From a bacterium (GTDB taxonomy: Bacteria > Planctomycetota > SZUA-567), in NCBI GenBank assembly GCA_003245715.1, contig QKCJ01000036.1, forward strand, positions 23,542-87,541: 64,000 nucleotides of DNA, written 5' to 3'. Positions within the stretch are counted from its first letter, which is position 1. The number at the start of each line of letters is the position of its first letter. Below the pieces are notes generated by a model. The model worked only from the letters and a program-made list of their open reading frames with translations. It ran no database searches and was not told where the DNA came from. A program made the translations under genes and the position numbers. This document shows, piece after piece, positions 8,383-16,834 of this stretch.

Positions 8383-9666
8383 TCAGTGCTTGAAGGCGCG
8401 CTGACCAGTGAAGACCATCGCCACATCACTCTCATTACAGACCTCGATAATTTCGCAGTCACCCATCGAGCCGCCCGGCTGAACAATCGCCTTAACGCCC
8501 TGATTGATACACGCATCAACTCCGTCGCGCTTGGGGAAGAACGCATCAGATACCGCAACCCCGCCAGCGATACCACCCTTGAGTTTGTTGACTTCAGCCT
8601 GAATCTCATCTGCTGCATTCTGCTTGAGTTCGCCGTTTTTAATTTTAAGTTCAAGCTCAAAGAAGAGACAACCATATTTGAGGAAACAGAGATTATCTGC
8701 AAGCTTTTTATAAGCCTTGTAAATCGCAATCTCGGCAACGCCCACGCGGTCCTGCTCACCGGTACCAATACCGACCGTCGCGCCGTCCTTGATAAAGAGA
8801 ACAGAGTTTGAAGTAACCCCCTGCTCGACCGACCAACCAAATAAAAGGTCTTTCATCTCCGCGTCAGTCGGTTTACGTTTGATGGTTGTAACTGTGCCGT
8901 CCTTGGCGGTGTGTTCTGCCATGAAGAAATCGTCAGCGGTCTTGATGCGGTTAAGCGGTGACTGCTGCACAACAATGCCTCCGTCAAGCAGACATTTGAA
9001 ATCAACAAAACGCTCAGGAGCATATTCGCGGATCTTGTCCATGCGCTCAATCTGCACGATGCGCAGATTCTTGCGGGAGCGGAGAATTTCAACCGCGCCC
9101 TCTTCATAGGAAGGAGCAACAACAACCTCAAGATAGTTCTGGCTCATCAACTCAGCCGCAGCTTTGCTGACCGGAACATTAAACGCCGCGCAGCCGCCGA
9201 AAGCCGCCAGACGGTCGCAGGCGTTAGCCTTGTCATAAGCATTAGCCGCGTCCGTGCCGTAAGCCACACCGCAAGGATTGTTATGCTTCATGATTGTGAC
9301 GGCCGGAGTCGCATCGAGGTAACGCAGGATGTTACAGGCGTTGTCGATATCAGTCAGGTTGGTCTTACCAGGGTGCTTGCCAAACTGCAGCAGCCCCTCT
9401 TCAGAGAGACATGAAACCAGACCCTTGCCGGCTTCAATAAACTTGCATTCGCCAAGAGAGAGATTTCCGCTGACGAGTTCATAAAGTGCCGCTTCCTGAC
9501 CCGGGTTCTCACCATAACGCAGACCCTTCTCGATAACCTCCTCACCCTCGGCAATCTTCCAGGTGCGCTTTTTGTAGATCATCTTCTGATTACCGAATGA
9601 GATTGTCATCTCTTCAGGAAAATTGTCGTCCATAACCGTGCGGTACATCTTCTTAAGGTCAGCCAT
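8383..9666 (-). CDS. Stand-alone AICAR formyltransferase (PurH C-terminal domain)
   Basis: Transfers a formyl group from 10-formyl-THF to AICAR, the penultimate step of IMP synthesis. The 427-aa product matches only the AICARFT half of bifunctional PurH: RYGENPGQEAALY near residue 70, the catalytic KHNNPCGVA block, AFGGCAAFN, LRYG-type sugar-phosphate loops, and the family terminus SDAFFPKRDGVD ... VQPGGSMGD ... FTGQRAFKH. The MGS-like IMP cyclohydrolase domain (about 200 aa) that normally precedes it is absent, and the start at 9666 has GGAG 7 bp upstream, so this is not an assembly truncation. A separate IMP cyclohydrolase is expected elsewhere. The gene stands alone with its own terminator. 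Confidence 0.9.
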   Translation of the reverse strand: MADLKKMYRTVMDDNFPEEMTISFGNQKMIYKKRTWKIAEGEEVIEKGLRYGENPGQEAALYELVSGNLSLGECKFIEAGKGLVSCLSEEGLLQFGKHPGKTNLTDIDNACNILRYLDATPAVTIMKHNNPCGVAYGTDAANAYDKANACDRLAAFGGCAAFNVPVSKAAAELMSQNYLEVVVAPSYEEGAVEILRSRKNLRIVQIERMDKIREYAPERFVDFKCLLDGGIVVQQSPLNRIKTADDFFMAEHTAKDGTVTTIKRKPTDAEMKDLLFGWSVEQGVTSNSVLFIKDGATVGIGTGEQDRVGVAEIAIYKAYKKLADNLCFLKYGCLFFELELKIKNGELKQNAADEIQAEVNKLKGGIAGGVAVSDAFFPKRDGVDACINQGVKAIVQPGGSMGDCEIIEVCNESDVAMVFTGQRAFKH

Positions 9667-9868
9667 CTTTATCTCCGTCGCCTGTAAATTAATAAATAAG
9701 TTTGTCTGAAAAGATGATAGATAAAAACAGGGACAGTTCAAGGGTATTCTCTGCAGTAATGGGGATATCTTGTTATGTAATAAGAATTAAGAGATTTTAA
9801 CAAAATGATTGCTTTGGTAGAATAATAGGGTTATGATTTTGGCGTATATTAATGAAAAGGAAGAGAAT

Positions 9869-10417
9869 ATGCGCGAAATGATAAAACTCATGATCGGTTT
9901 TGCTCCATGGATTGCCTTTATGATAATTGCAGGGCATAGCCTGTTTAGGCTTGAGGTGGGGCTGATTGTAGCGGCGGCGCTCACGGTACTGATGTCATTT
10001 CTGAAAATTCATCGTGGTTCAATTGTGCTGGCGGGGTATTTCTTTTTCGGTGTGGCGCTGATAATGGTTCTTGGCTTAAAGAATATGTGGTTTATTCAGC
10101 ATATCGGATTGCTGGCCAATGGCACGCTGCTGTTTTTCACGATTTTTGGGATGCTTATCGGCAAGCCGTTTACTGAAGAGTACGCCAAAGACGGTCTTAG
10201 TGAGGAAGCATGCAGATCGGGTGAGTTTGTGCGTAAGGTCTATATCAGTACGACACTGTGGCTGTTGATATTCCTGCTTAATTTCTGTCTTGAAGATATC
10301 GCGCAAACATTTCCTGAAGTTCCGAAATATGTTTTTAAAATTATTAATTATGCAATCTTGCTTGGTGGTGTAGTGGCAACAAGGATGATGACTTATATAT
10401 GGAGAAGAAATAAATAA
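9869..10417 (+). CDS. Hypothetical inner-membrane protein, 182 aa
   Basis: About five or six hydrophobic segments can be read: MIGFAPWIAFMIIAG, VGLIVAAALTVLMSF, VLAGYFFFGVALIMVLGL, LLANGTLLFFTIFGMLIG, TLWLLIFLLNFCL and IINYAILLGGVVAT, with a short conserved-looking cytoplasmic motif KPFTEEYAKDGL between segments 4 and 5. The C terminus is basic (WRRNK). I do not recognise the family with confidence. Start at 9869 has AAGGAAGAG upstream; an ATG at 9833 without a site would add 12 residues. Single gene, divergent from the AICARFT gene. Confidence 0.75.
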   Translation: MREMIKLMIGFAPWIAFMIIAGHSLFRLEVGLIVAAALTVLMSFLKIHRGSIVLAGYFFFGVALIMVLGLKNMWFIQHIGLLANGTLLFFTIFGMLIGKPFTEEYAKDGLSEEACRSGEFVRKVYISTTLWLLIFLLNFCLEDIAQTFPEVPKYVFKIINYAILLGGVVATRMMTYIWRRNK

Positions 10418-10490
10418 AAATATAGATTATTTTTTTGGTCAGTGGCATTATAATTTCACTATTAATTAATCAAACACTCAAAGCGAAAAA

Positions 10491-10595
10491 TAACTACCTC
10501 CAACCAGCAGTCTTAAAAATAGTAATCTTTCACTATCTGGCAGCAATGTCACAAGCAGAATTGCTTGTCAAGATAGCCTGCCGGGGCTCCCGGCT
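10491..10595 (-). repeat. Dispersed repeat arm, copy R7, with cap
   Basis: Minus-oriented arm CTCCAACCAGCAG ... TCACAAGCAGAATTGCTTGTC, followed by the cap GCCGGGGCTCCCGGC (10581-10595). It lies immediately downstream of bioA on bioA's strand. A possible decayed plus arm precedes it (GTGGCATTATAATTTCACT near 10443). Confidence 0.75.
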
Positions 10596-10612
10596 GCCTG
10601 TCAACAATGCGA

Positions 10613-11887
10613 TCAAACGCGCTGCGTTTGCGAGACAACTGTTTTAATTAGGATTTGTAATTCGGTGTTGCTGATTATAAATGGCGGCATCAGATAGACC
10701 AGCTTGCCAAACGGACGAATCCAGACACCAGCATCGACAAACTGTTTTTGTATCACGGCTATGTCTACAGGTTTCTTAAGCTCAACCACGCCGATCGCTC
10801 CAAGTACGCGCACGTCTTCCACCGCTTCAGAATTTTTGAGCGGGAAGAGGCCGTCCATAAGGATGCCCTCAATACGCTGCACGTCTTTCTGCCAGTCACC
10901 ATTGATAAGCAGCTCGACGCTGGCTTTAGCGACCGCGCAGGCTAAAGGGTTGCCCATAAAGGTCGGTCCGTGCATGAAGACCCCGCCACCGCGGGAAATT
11001 CCCTTGGCAACTTCTGAAGTCGTCAGTACGGCAGATAAAGTCATGTATCCGCCGGTGAGAGCCTTGCCGACACACATTATATCAGGTTGAATATTAGCCC
11101 ACTCACAGGCAAAAAGTTTTCCCGTGCGGCCAAAACCGGTAGCGATCTCGTCATGGATCAGGAGGATCTCATTTTCGTCACAGAGTCGGCGAACCTCGCG
11201 CAGATAATTGGGATGATAAAACCACATCCCGCCCGCACCCTGCACAATCGGCTCAAGTATCACCGCTGCTATCGTTTCTTTATGTTCAAGGAGTTTGCTT
11301 TTGAAGTCCTCGATATCTTCGTCTTTAAAATTAGCATCAAAACGGCAGGTCGGCTTCTCGGCAAAGATATGCTCAGGCAGCGCGCCCTTGAAAATATGGT
11401 GCATGCCATTGATCGGATCGCAGACGCTCATCGCCTCAAAGGTGTCGCCATGATAACCGCCGCGGATCGTCAACAGGCGTTTCTTCTCCGGCTTGCCATT
11501 GGCCTGCCAGTACTGCAGCGCCATCTTGATCGCGACCTCGACAGAGACAGAACCGGAATCGGCATAAAAAATATGCTCCATATTATTCGGCGCAATCGAT
11601 AATAGCAGACGGCCAAGCTCGACAGCCGGCGCGTGGGTAATGCCGCCGAACATCACATGCGACATCTGCTCAAGCTGATCCTGAATCGCTCTATTCAGAA
11701 CCGGATGGTTATAACCATGCACCGCGCACCACCATGAACTCATCCCGTCAATCAGCTCGCGCCCGTCAGCCAGCTGCAGACGCACCCCATGCGCACTCAC
11801 CACCTCATACGCCGGAAGCGGTTCAAGCGCTGAAGTATAAGGATGCCACAAATGCCGGCGGTCAAACTCAATATTATCACTGCTCAT
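10613..11887 (-). CDS. bioA: Adenosylmethionine-8-amino-7-oxononanoate aminotransferase
   Basis: BioA converts KAPA to DAPA using SAM as amino donor in biotin synthesis; it is a PLP fold-type I class III aminotransferase. The 424-aa product is full length: [10 protein letters not shown] near the N terminus, the BioA-specific [13 protein letters not shown], the [13 protein letters not shown] loop, [12 protein letters not shown] with the PLP-ring Asp, and the Schiff-base Lys in [16 protein letters not shown]. The last codons (QTQRV, stop) lie inside a REP-like palindrome CAAACGCGCTGCGTTTG at 10614-10630, so the natural terminus may have been altered by the repeat. No other bio genes adjoin it. 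SD upstream of 11887 is poor (GGAG at about 16 bp). Confidence 0.95.
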   Translation of the reverse strand: MSSDNIEFDRRHLWHPYTSALEPLPAYEVVSAHGVRLQLADGRELIDGMSSWWCAVHGYNHPVLNRAIQDQLEQMSHVMFGGITHAPAVELGRLLLSIAPNNMEHIFYADSGSVSVEVAIKMALQYWQANGKPEKKRLLTIRGGYHGDTFEAMSVCDPINGMHHIFKGALPEHIFAEKPTCRFDANFKDEDIEDFKSKLLEHKETIAAVILEPIVQGAGGMWFYHPNYLREVRRLCDENEILLIHDEIATGFGRTGKLFACEWANIQPDIMCVGKALTGGYMTLSAVLTTSEVAKGISRGGGVFMHGPTFMGNPLACAVAKASVELLINGDWQKDVQRIEGILMDGLFPLKNSEAVEDVRVLGAIGVVELKKPVDIAVIQKQFVDAGVWIRPFGKLVYLMPPFIISNTELQILIKTVVSQTQRV

Positions 11888-12118
11888 CAGATTTATTCAC
11901 AACTCCGTCTATTTAATAGCTTATTTTATAGGATTTTAGCGATATTTACGCGCAGAACAAGACACCCGCCGTCCCGGCCTGAGTACTTTTTTTGAATTTC
12001 ACCTCATTTTCGCTAAAGGTTGATGGATTGGCAGGTCGATAAAGTTTTCGTACGGTAAAAGTTGAGCCGTGGATATTTTTATGATTAAAGAGATTAACTG
12101 ATTATAAAGGGGGTTAGC

Positions 12119-12607
12119 ATGAAAATTTTTGCAGAAGTTCTTTTGGTTGCTGGTGTTATGATTGCAGCGGGTTGTTCGAATAATACTGAGGAGATCAAGC
12201 CGGTTGAGACTGAGTGCGGGTCTTGTACGGGCGGAGTATGCAAGATTCCGCAGAATTTGGCGATGAACACGCTCAAGTCAAGAAAGATACCTGGGTCAGT
12301 TAATCAGGCTAACGCGGTTAAAGATACTTCAAAGGCCGGTTATAATCCTGAATTTGCAGCGATTCCGACAGTTGACGAGTTGATGCCTGAAGACAGGGCG
12401 TTTCTCAGGAAGATTGAGGAGGCCAGGGCTGAGAACAGGGCGCTTGCGGGTAAGCCTGGTCAGTACAACGAGGTCAAGCTTCCTGGGATGGGTCACAAGG
12501 AATTGCCGCAGGAGCAGAACTTTGTTGTGCGCACCTTCAAATCAGACATCTGGCCGGGCGGCGTAGAACTCGAAGCCGAAATCGACCCCGAAATCGCCAC
12601 CTTCTAG
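12119..12607 (+). CDS. Small lipoprotein of unknown function
   Basis: The 162-aa precursor has a textbook lipoprotein signal: MKIF, a hydrophobic core LLVAGVMIAAGC and a lipobox with Cys19, so it is probably anchored in a membrane. The mature N-terminal part contains a short Cys cluster (ECGSCTGGVCK), possibly a disulphide loop; the rest is polar, Pro and Glu rich with no family I recognise. AGGGGG lies 7 bp before the start. The stop falls at the edge of repeat R8, and a hairpin terminator follows at 12741. Confidence 0.8.
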   Translation: MKIFAEVLLVAGVMIAAGCSNNTEEIKPVETECGSCTGGVCKIPQNLAMNTLKSRKIPGSVNQANAVKDTSKAGYNPEFAAIPTVDELMPEDRAFLRKIEEARAENRALAGKPGQYNEVKLPGMGHKELPQEQNFVVRTFKSDIWPGGVELEAEIDPEIATF

Positions 12608-12608
12608 C

Positions 12609-12735
12609 GCGGGAGCCCGCGCGGGCAGTTTTGACAGGCAATTCTGCGGGTTGCGTTGTCGCCAGATAGTGAAAGAGTATTATTTATAAGACTGCTGGTT
12701 TGGGGTGATTATATTGCCTTAGTATGTTTGATACT
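12609..12735 (+). repeat. Dispersed repeat arm, copy R8, with cap
   Basis: Cap GCGGGAGCCCGCGCGGGC starts within two bases of the lipoprotein stop, followed by a near-consensus arm through GCCAGATAGTGAAAGAG to CTGCTGGTTTGGGGTGATT. No inverted partner follows; a tandem array does. Confidence 0.85.
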
Positions 12736-12740
12736 TTAAT

Positions 12741-12776
12741 AGCAAAGCGGGATTGTAATAACCGCTTTGCTTTCTT
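12741..12776 (+). terminator. Hairpin terminator after the lipoprotein gene
   Basis: AGCAAAGCGG / CCGCTTTGCT stem (10 pairs) with a loop of about 11 nt, then TTCTT. Its right arm is the start of tandem unit 1 and overlaps that unit's promoter-like sequence. Confidence 0.5.
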
Positions 12777-13083
12777 ATAATAGGTAAAACGGTATCTACA
12801 GCGCTTGCGAGAAATGCTCGCCGGGGCTTCCCAGCTGTAATAATCGCTTTGCTTTTTTATAATAGGTGAAAATAGTATCTACAGCGCTTGCGAAAATAGC
12901 CTGCCGGGGCTTCCGGCTGTAATAATCGCTTTGCTTTCTTATAATAGGTAAAATGGTATCTACAGCGCTTGCGAGAAATGCTCGCCGGGGCTTCCCGGCT
13001 GTAATAATCGCTTTGCTTTTTTATAATAGGTGAAAATAGTATCTACAGCGCTTGCGAAAATAGCCTGCTGGGGCTTCCCGGCA
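12756..13083 (+). repeat. Tandem array, four 82-bp units
   Basis: Units at 12756-12837, 12838-12919, 12920-13001 and 13002-13083. Units 1 and 3 match each other best, as do 2 and 4, so a 164-bp dimer was duplicated. Each unit contains TAAT.ATCGCTTTGCT, then TTATAATAGGT, ATCTACAGCGCTTGCGA and the hairpin GCCGGGGCTTCCCGGC. Each has a TATAAT exactly 17 bp after TTGTAA or CTGTAA, so four promoter-like sequences point at the symporter gene 48 bp downstream. Confidence 0.9.
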
Positions 13084-13103
13084 GCGCTTGCGAAAATTGC
13101 GGT

Positions 13104-13120
13104 CAAGCGCGCTATGCTTG
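13104..13120 (+). repeat. REP-like palindrome beside a ribosome-binding site
   Basis: TCAAGCGCGCTATGCTTGA, a hairpin whose 3' arm ends where the AAGGATGAG ribosome-binding site of the symporter gene begins. Confidence 0.6.
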
Positions 13121-13130
13121 AAAGGATGAG

Positions 13131-14810
13131 ATGACATTACTGATAGTTTTGGTTGCGTTATATTTATTTGTGATTGGCTACCTTGGTTATCGCGGCTGGA
13201 AGGGAACAAAGACCGCAGCCGATTATATGATTGCCGGTGGTGATACTCATCCGATTGTCATGGCTTTAAGCTATGGTGCGACGTTCATTTCAACTTCAGC
13301 GATTATCGGTTTTGGCGGCGCGGCGTCATTGTTTGGGATGGGGCTGCACTGGCTGACCTTTCTTAACATATTTGTCGGAATTTTTATTGCGTTTATATTT
13401 TTCGGCGCGCGTACCCGCGCAATGGGTCATCACCTGCAGGCACATACCTTTCCGGAGCTTATCGGCAAGCGGTATAATTCAAAATGGCTCCAGTCTTTTG
13501 CCGGTTTTGTGATTCTGATTTTCATGCCGATTTACACTGCTGCAGTTCTGATGGGCGCGACATATATTATTGCTGCAAGGCTTGGGATTAATTATGAAGC
13601 GGCGCTCTTCTTCTTCTCAATTATCGTCGCCGGGTATGTTATCATGGGTGGTCTTAAAGGAGTGATGTACTCTGATGCGATGCAGGGGGCGCTGATGTTT
13701 GTCGGTCTGCTGCTATTGCTCGGGCTGACGTATTATAAACTTGGCGGTATTACTGAAGCGCATCAGCGACTGACGGATCTTGCGCCACTGGCGATAGAGA
13801 AATGGGGCAAGGCTGGGCATCAGGGCTGGACGGCGATGCCGCGATTTGGTTCGACCTTCTGGTGGATAGTTATCTCACAGATTACCTTTGGCGTTGGTAT
13901 CGGTGTGCTGGCGCAGCCGCAGCTGGCGGTTCGTTTTATGACAGTAAAAAGTTCACGCGAGCTTAACCGCGCGGTCTTTGTGGGAGCATTGTTTATTCTG
14001 GTTACAGTCGGCGTTTCGTACTTTGTCGGGCCGCTTTCAAATGTCTTCTTTATGGATGTTACGCCAAACGGCATGGACGCGCCGTTCCATAAATTATCAC
14101 TGATCGCAGCGGAGGGCAAGGTTGGACAGGTTATTCCGCTGTTCATGAAATACTATATGCCGGGCTGGCTTGGCGATGTATTTTTTGTAACGCTGCTTGC
14201 AGCGGCAATGAGTACGGTAAGCAGTCAGTTTCATGCGATGGGAACAGCCGCGAGCCGCGATGTGTGGGAGACAATTTCTGGTTTGCGTGATGAGAAGAAA
14301 TCTATCATCGCCGCCAGAATTGGAATTTTTATAACCTTTGTCTGGAGTGTAATTCTGGCTGACGCGATGCCGTCTCTTTTTGCCGGGACAGGTGAAGCGA
14401 TTATCGCGCGCGGTACGGCAGTATTTTTCGGATTATGCGCGGCGGCGTTTCTGCCACTCTTTATCGGTGGGTTATATACACGCTTCATAACCAAAGCCGG
14501 CGCAATCAGCGGTTGTCTTGCAGGTTTTATTATCAGCGCATTTTGGCTGGTGTTTGTCAAAGGCAAAGAAGCGAAAACCCTCCTGCTCTGCCAATGGCTG
14601 ACAGGCAAGGATACTCTCGCGCCTGACATCGAAAAATTCTTCGGCGGTCTGCCTGACTGGATTATCCTGCCCGAAGTTGACCCGACAGTTATCGCCCTGC
14701 CCCTGTCAATTCTGGTAACCATAATTATCAGCCTGATAACCCGCAAGCTTGACAAAGCCCACATCGACAACTGCTTCGTAACCATCAACCGCAGCACGCT
14801 TGATAGCTAG
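13131..14810 (+). CDS. Sodium:solute symporter (SSS family)
   Basis: The 559-aa product has about 13 hydrophobic segments, as usual in the SSS family, which couples Na+ influx to uptake of sugars, amino acids, vitamins or organic acids. Family features: the N-terminal segment LLIVLVALYLFVIGYLGYRGWKGTKTAADYMIAGGDTHP, ALSYGATFISTSAIIGFGGAA, and the signature region GGLKGVMYSDAMQGALMFV followed by a Gln/Pro-containing AQPQLAVRFMTVKSSREL loop. Substrate cannot be assigned. AAGGATGAG precedes the ATG, with a REP-like hairpin immediately upstream and the tandem promoter-like array before that. Repeat arm R9 starts at the base after the stop codon. Confidence 0.9.
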   Translation: MTLLIVLVALYLFVIGYLGYRGWKGTKTAADYMIAGGDTHPIVMALSYGATFISTSAIIGFGGAASLFGMGLHWLTFLNIFVGIFIAFIFFGARTRAMGHHLQAHTFPELIGKRYNSKWLQSFAGFVILIFMPIYTAAVLMGATYIIAARLGINYEAALFFFSIIVAGYVIMGGLKGVMYSDAMQGALMFVGLLLLLGLTYYKLGGITEAHQRLTDLAPLAIEKWGKAGHQGWTAMPRFGSTFWWIVISQITFGVGIGVLAQPQLAVRFMTVKSSRELNRAVFVGALFILVTVGVSYFVGPLSNVFFMDVTPNGMDAPFHKLSLIAAEGKVGQVIPLFMKYYMPGWLGDVFFVTLLAAAMSTVSSQFHAMGTAASRDVWETISGLRDEKKSIIAARIGIFITFVWSVILADAMPSLFAGTGEAIIARGTAVFFGLCAAAFLPLFIGGLYTRFITKAGAISGCLAGFIISAFWLVFVKGKEAKTLLLCQWLTGKDTLAPDIEKFFGGLPDWIILPEVDPTVIALPLSILVTIIISLITRKLDKAHIDNCFVTINRSTLDS

Positions 14811-14912
14811 TCTGACAAGCAATTCTGCGTAGTTCATTCTTGTCAGTTAGTGAAAGATAATTATCTATAGAGCTGCTGGTTTGGGGTGAGTATTTTGGTT
14901 TTGCATGTTTTA
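14811..14912 (+). repeat. Dispersed repeat arm, copy R9
   Basis: TCTGACAAGCAATTCTGCG ... CAGTTAGTGAAAGATAATTATC ... GCTGCTGGTTTGGGGTGAG begins directly after the symporter stop. With R10 it brackets the next gene as inverted repeats. Confidence 0.85.
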
Positions 14913-14961
14913 TTAATATATATGATATTTTTATAGTTAATTATATTATATAAGGGACTTA

Positions 14962-15399
14962 ATGGTAAAAAAACGCATAGAATATCCATCACATCTTAAA
15001 TGTATTACTGAAATACTTGAAGGGATGTCAATTGAGTTATATCATAAACTTAAACCAGAATTAAAGAATATGTGGAAAGAATTTTCAGATAAAGACGCAA
15101 ATTTCATACATACTTATTTAGTTTATTATTCTGATTGTTTCTGTGGAATTGCAAGCCATGTCAATTCTGATATATTTCCTGAGAATTGGGATGAAACATT
15201 AAAGATATTGAGTGATGAATCTTTCTTTGATAATACTGTGGTAATTAATCAACTTTATAAAAGCGATTATACAAATATAATTAATTATTGCCTTCATATG
15301 GAGCATTTAAGGTTAGTATTATTGGATTATTTCAAAAATCATGATAAAAACGGAAAGCCTGTGAGGTTTAAATTTCCTGACAATTTTACTACTAACTAA
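14962..15399 (+). CDS. Hypothetical protein, 145 aa, inside an inverted-repeat pair
   Basis: I do not recognise this protein. It has no signal or membrane segment and looks helical, with several His, Cys and aromatic residues (IHTYLVYYSDCFCGIASHVNSD in the middle). Its codons are visibly more AT-rich than those of the flanking symporter and repressor genes. Weak SD (AGGGAC 7 bp before ATG). Repeat arms R9 (plus) and R10 (minus) flank it at 49 bp and about 20 bp, so it occupies the place of the AT-rich core in the gene-less repeat pairs. It may be cargo of a small mobile element, or simply lie between two convergent repeat insertions. Confidence 0.65.
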   Translation: MVKKRIEYPSHLKCITEILEGMSIELYHKLKPELKNMWKEFSDKDANFIHTYLVYYSDCFCGIASHVNSDIFPENWDETLKILSDESFFDNTVVINQLYKSDYTNIINYCLHMEHLRLVLLDYFKNHDKNGKPVRFKFPDNFTTN

Positions 15400-15419
15400 T
15401 CAAAACATCCATCGTCAAA

Positions 15420-15525
15420 ATATCCACCCTTAACCAGCACCCTTACAAATAATTCTCTTTCACTAACTGGCAATAATGCCACAAGCAGAATTGCCTGTCA
15501 AAACAGCCCGCCGGGGCTCCCCGGC
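15420..15525 (-). repeat. Dispersed repeat arm, copy R10, with cap
   Basis: CACCCTTAACCAGCACCC ... CACTAACTGGCAATAATGCC ... AATTGCCTGTCAAAAC, then the hairpin GCCGGGGCTCCCCGGC at 15510-15525. The hairpin's last base is the first base of the repressor's stop codon (15525-15527). Confidence 0.85.
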
Positions 15526-16268
15526 TAGTGGAGGCGGGCGTGGACGGTGCGAACCAGTCCAGCAATGCGGTCACCTTCCTCAAGCGGGATCGGTAAATTA
15601 TCAGGGCTGGGGTTGTCCGGCATGCCGACATAACTGCCGCGCTCAGTCTTCTGCAGACGCTTTAATGTCACTCCGCCTTCATGCTTAACAATCGCCACAA
15701 TCTTGCCGATAAGCTGGTCGGGATTAGTGAAAGTCCGGTCGATAGTTACCATCGCCCCCGCGGGAATTGTCGGCTCCATGCTGTCACCAGTTGAGCTGAC
15801 ACGCAGATAATCAGTCTGGCGCGGATTGGGACACCACGAACGATGAATTACCGCCGGCCCCTCAATCTCAGTATCGCGAACCCCCAAAGGCTCACCCGCA
15901 GCCACCTCGTCAGAGTATAACGGTAAAACATAAAACTCCGCCATCTGATCTACCGAAAATTCTTTGCCCGAAACATTCAGCGCCGAAATCTCCCTGACCG
16001 TAGCATCACGCACCTCCTCATTGGCGCTGCTCTTGCGCATATTCCCCTCACCAAACAAAAGCCAATAAGGATTTGCACCCAGTGATACCAGTGCCGCCAG
16101 AACGTGCGCCGGTACTCGCGTACCATGCTCGTAACCCGAAAGACGCTGCTGGTCAATACCCAAAGCCTGCGCAAATTCCTGCTGCGTGGTAATGCCCGGA
16201 CACGCCGCGCGAAATTCCTTTATCCTGTCAGCAATATTGCCGCTTGAATTATCAGTATTTATTGTCAT
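15525..16268 (-). CDS. Phage-type repressor, HTH plus S24 (LexA-like) autoprotease
   Basis: A CI-type regulator: DNA binding by the N-terminal helix-turn-helix (about residues 26-62, TTQQEFAQALGIDQQRLSGYEHGTR split by the turn) and RecA-stimulated self-cleavage by the C-terminal S24 domain. Visible catalytic parts are the Ala124-Gly125 cleavage site (EVAAGEP), nucleophile Ser163 in GDSMEPT and Lys203 in VTLKRL, all in order at usual spacing for the 247-aa length. AAGGAG lies upstream of 16268 ahead of a G-run. It is divergent from the head genes, as in a lysogeny switch, with a good minus-strand promoter at 16351-16323. This implies the adjoining locus is, or was, SOS-inducible. Confidence 0.92.
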   Translation of the reverse strand: MTINTDNSSGNIADRIKEFRAACPGITTQQEFAQALGIDQQRLSGYEHGTRVPAHVLAALVSLGANPYWLLFGEGNMRKSSANEEVRDATVREISALNVSGKEFSVDQMAEFYVLPLYSDEVAAGEPLGVRDTEIEGPAVIHRSWCPNPRQTDYLRVSSTGDSMEPTIPAGAMVTIDRTFTNPDQLIGKIVAIVKHEGGVTLKRLQKTERGSYVGMPDNPSPDNLPIPLEEGDRIAGLVRTVHARLH

Positions 16269-16322
16269 CCCCCCCCGCTCCTTATCTATGATGTTCCCCC
16301 ACCCTCAGCGCTGTATTGTCCC

Positions 16323-16351
16323 ATTCTACACATTTTCGAGTAATATGACAA
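16323..16351 (-). promoter_or_regulatory. Repressor promoter (minus strand)
   Basis: TTGTCA (16351-16346), 17 bp, TAGAAT (16328-16323) reading toward the repressor gene. Confidence 0.6.
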
Positions 16352-16407
16352 ACATTTTTATAAGTTTTTCTTGTAAGGCAACGTGTTACCTGAAATGAAG
16401 TTAGAAA

Positions 16408-16503
16408 ATACACGATATTATGTTAGAGCAAAATTATCAAATATATGTTGACAGTTTGGGTATCTGCGGTAGCATCGTTATTGTGTTGATGATGATACAC
16501 GAT
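16408..16503 (+). promoter_or_regulatory. Divergent promoter with candidate operators of the phage-like switch
   Basis: TTGACA (16448-16453), 16 bp, TAGCAT (16470-16475) reads toward the terminase genes. Direct repeats ATACACGAT at 16408-16416 and 16495-16503 bracket it and may be repressor sites. The whole 16269-16555 gap holds no ORF. Confidence 0.45.
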
Positions 16504-16555
16504 TTAGTTTATTCGATAAATAGTGCTGTTTTTACAGGGTAAAAAAGGTGTACTG

Positions 16556-16834
16556 ATGTCAGATACAGTCAAGCTGAAATTGAGTTCGGATAATGTGGTG
16601 AGATTTGGCAGGGTCAGAAACAGGCGGGGCAGCAGCAAGTGGAGTCGGATCAGGAATAACACGAAAAAAGGTTGGCCGGTTGTGGCTACGGGTTCTGGCG
16701 GGATACGGCATCAGCGCTCATATGCGGCCTGGCGGGGGCACATGGGTTTTCCTGAGGAGTCGCCGGATTTTTCTGACTGTGATGTATTTGATGTAGCATT
16801 TTTTTTAATTGAAAAACAGAAGATGGCAGACTGA
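16556..16834 (+). CDS. Small basic protein, first gene of the phage-like rightward operon
   Basis: A 92-aa protein with a strongly basic middle (RFGRVRNRRGSSKWSRIRNNTKKGW) and an acidic end (ESPDFSDCDVFDVAFFL). I do not recognise a family; a nucleic-acid-binding role is suggested by charge only. Start at 16556 is preceded by AAAGGTG at 5 bp. Its TGA overlaps the ATG of the next gene (TGATG), indicating translational coupling with the likely small terminase. Confidence 0.65.
   Translation: MSDTVKLKLSSDNVVRFGRVRNRRGSSKWSRIRNNTKKGWPVVATGSGGIRHQRSYAAWRGHMGFPEESPDFSDCDVFDVAFFLIEKQKMAD

Noticed and set aside
8253..8840. Minus-strand 195-codon ORF overlapping the AICARFT 3' end
   Set aside because: It is in another frame of the same strand, Arg/Ser/Leu rich, and runs through the gene's terminator.
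10435..10647. Plus-strand 70-codon ORF across repeat R7
   Set aside because: It is translated almost wholly from repeat DNA and the bioA antisense end, without a ribosome-binding site.
12756..13083. CRISPR array
   Set aside because: The units are contiguous 82-bp copies with no variable spacers and no cas genes nearby.
3171..15525. Integron attC sites for the 3'-end repeats
   Set aside because: I cannot find the RYYYAAC/GTTRRRY boxes or the paired R/L box layout, neighbouring genes lie on both strands, and no integrase is seen.
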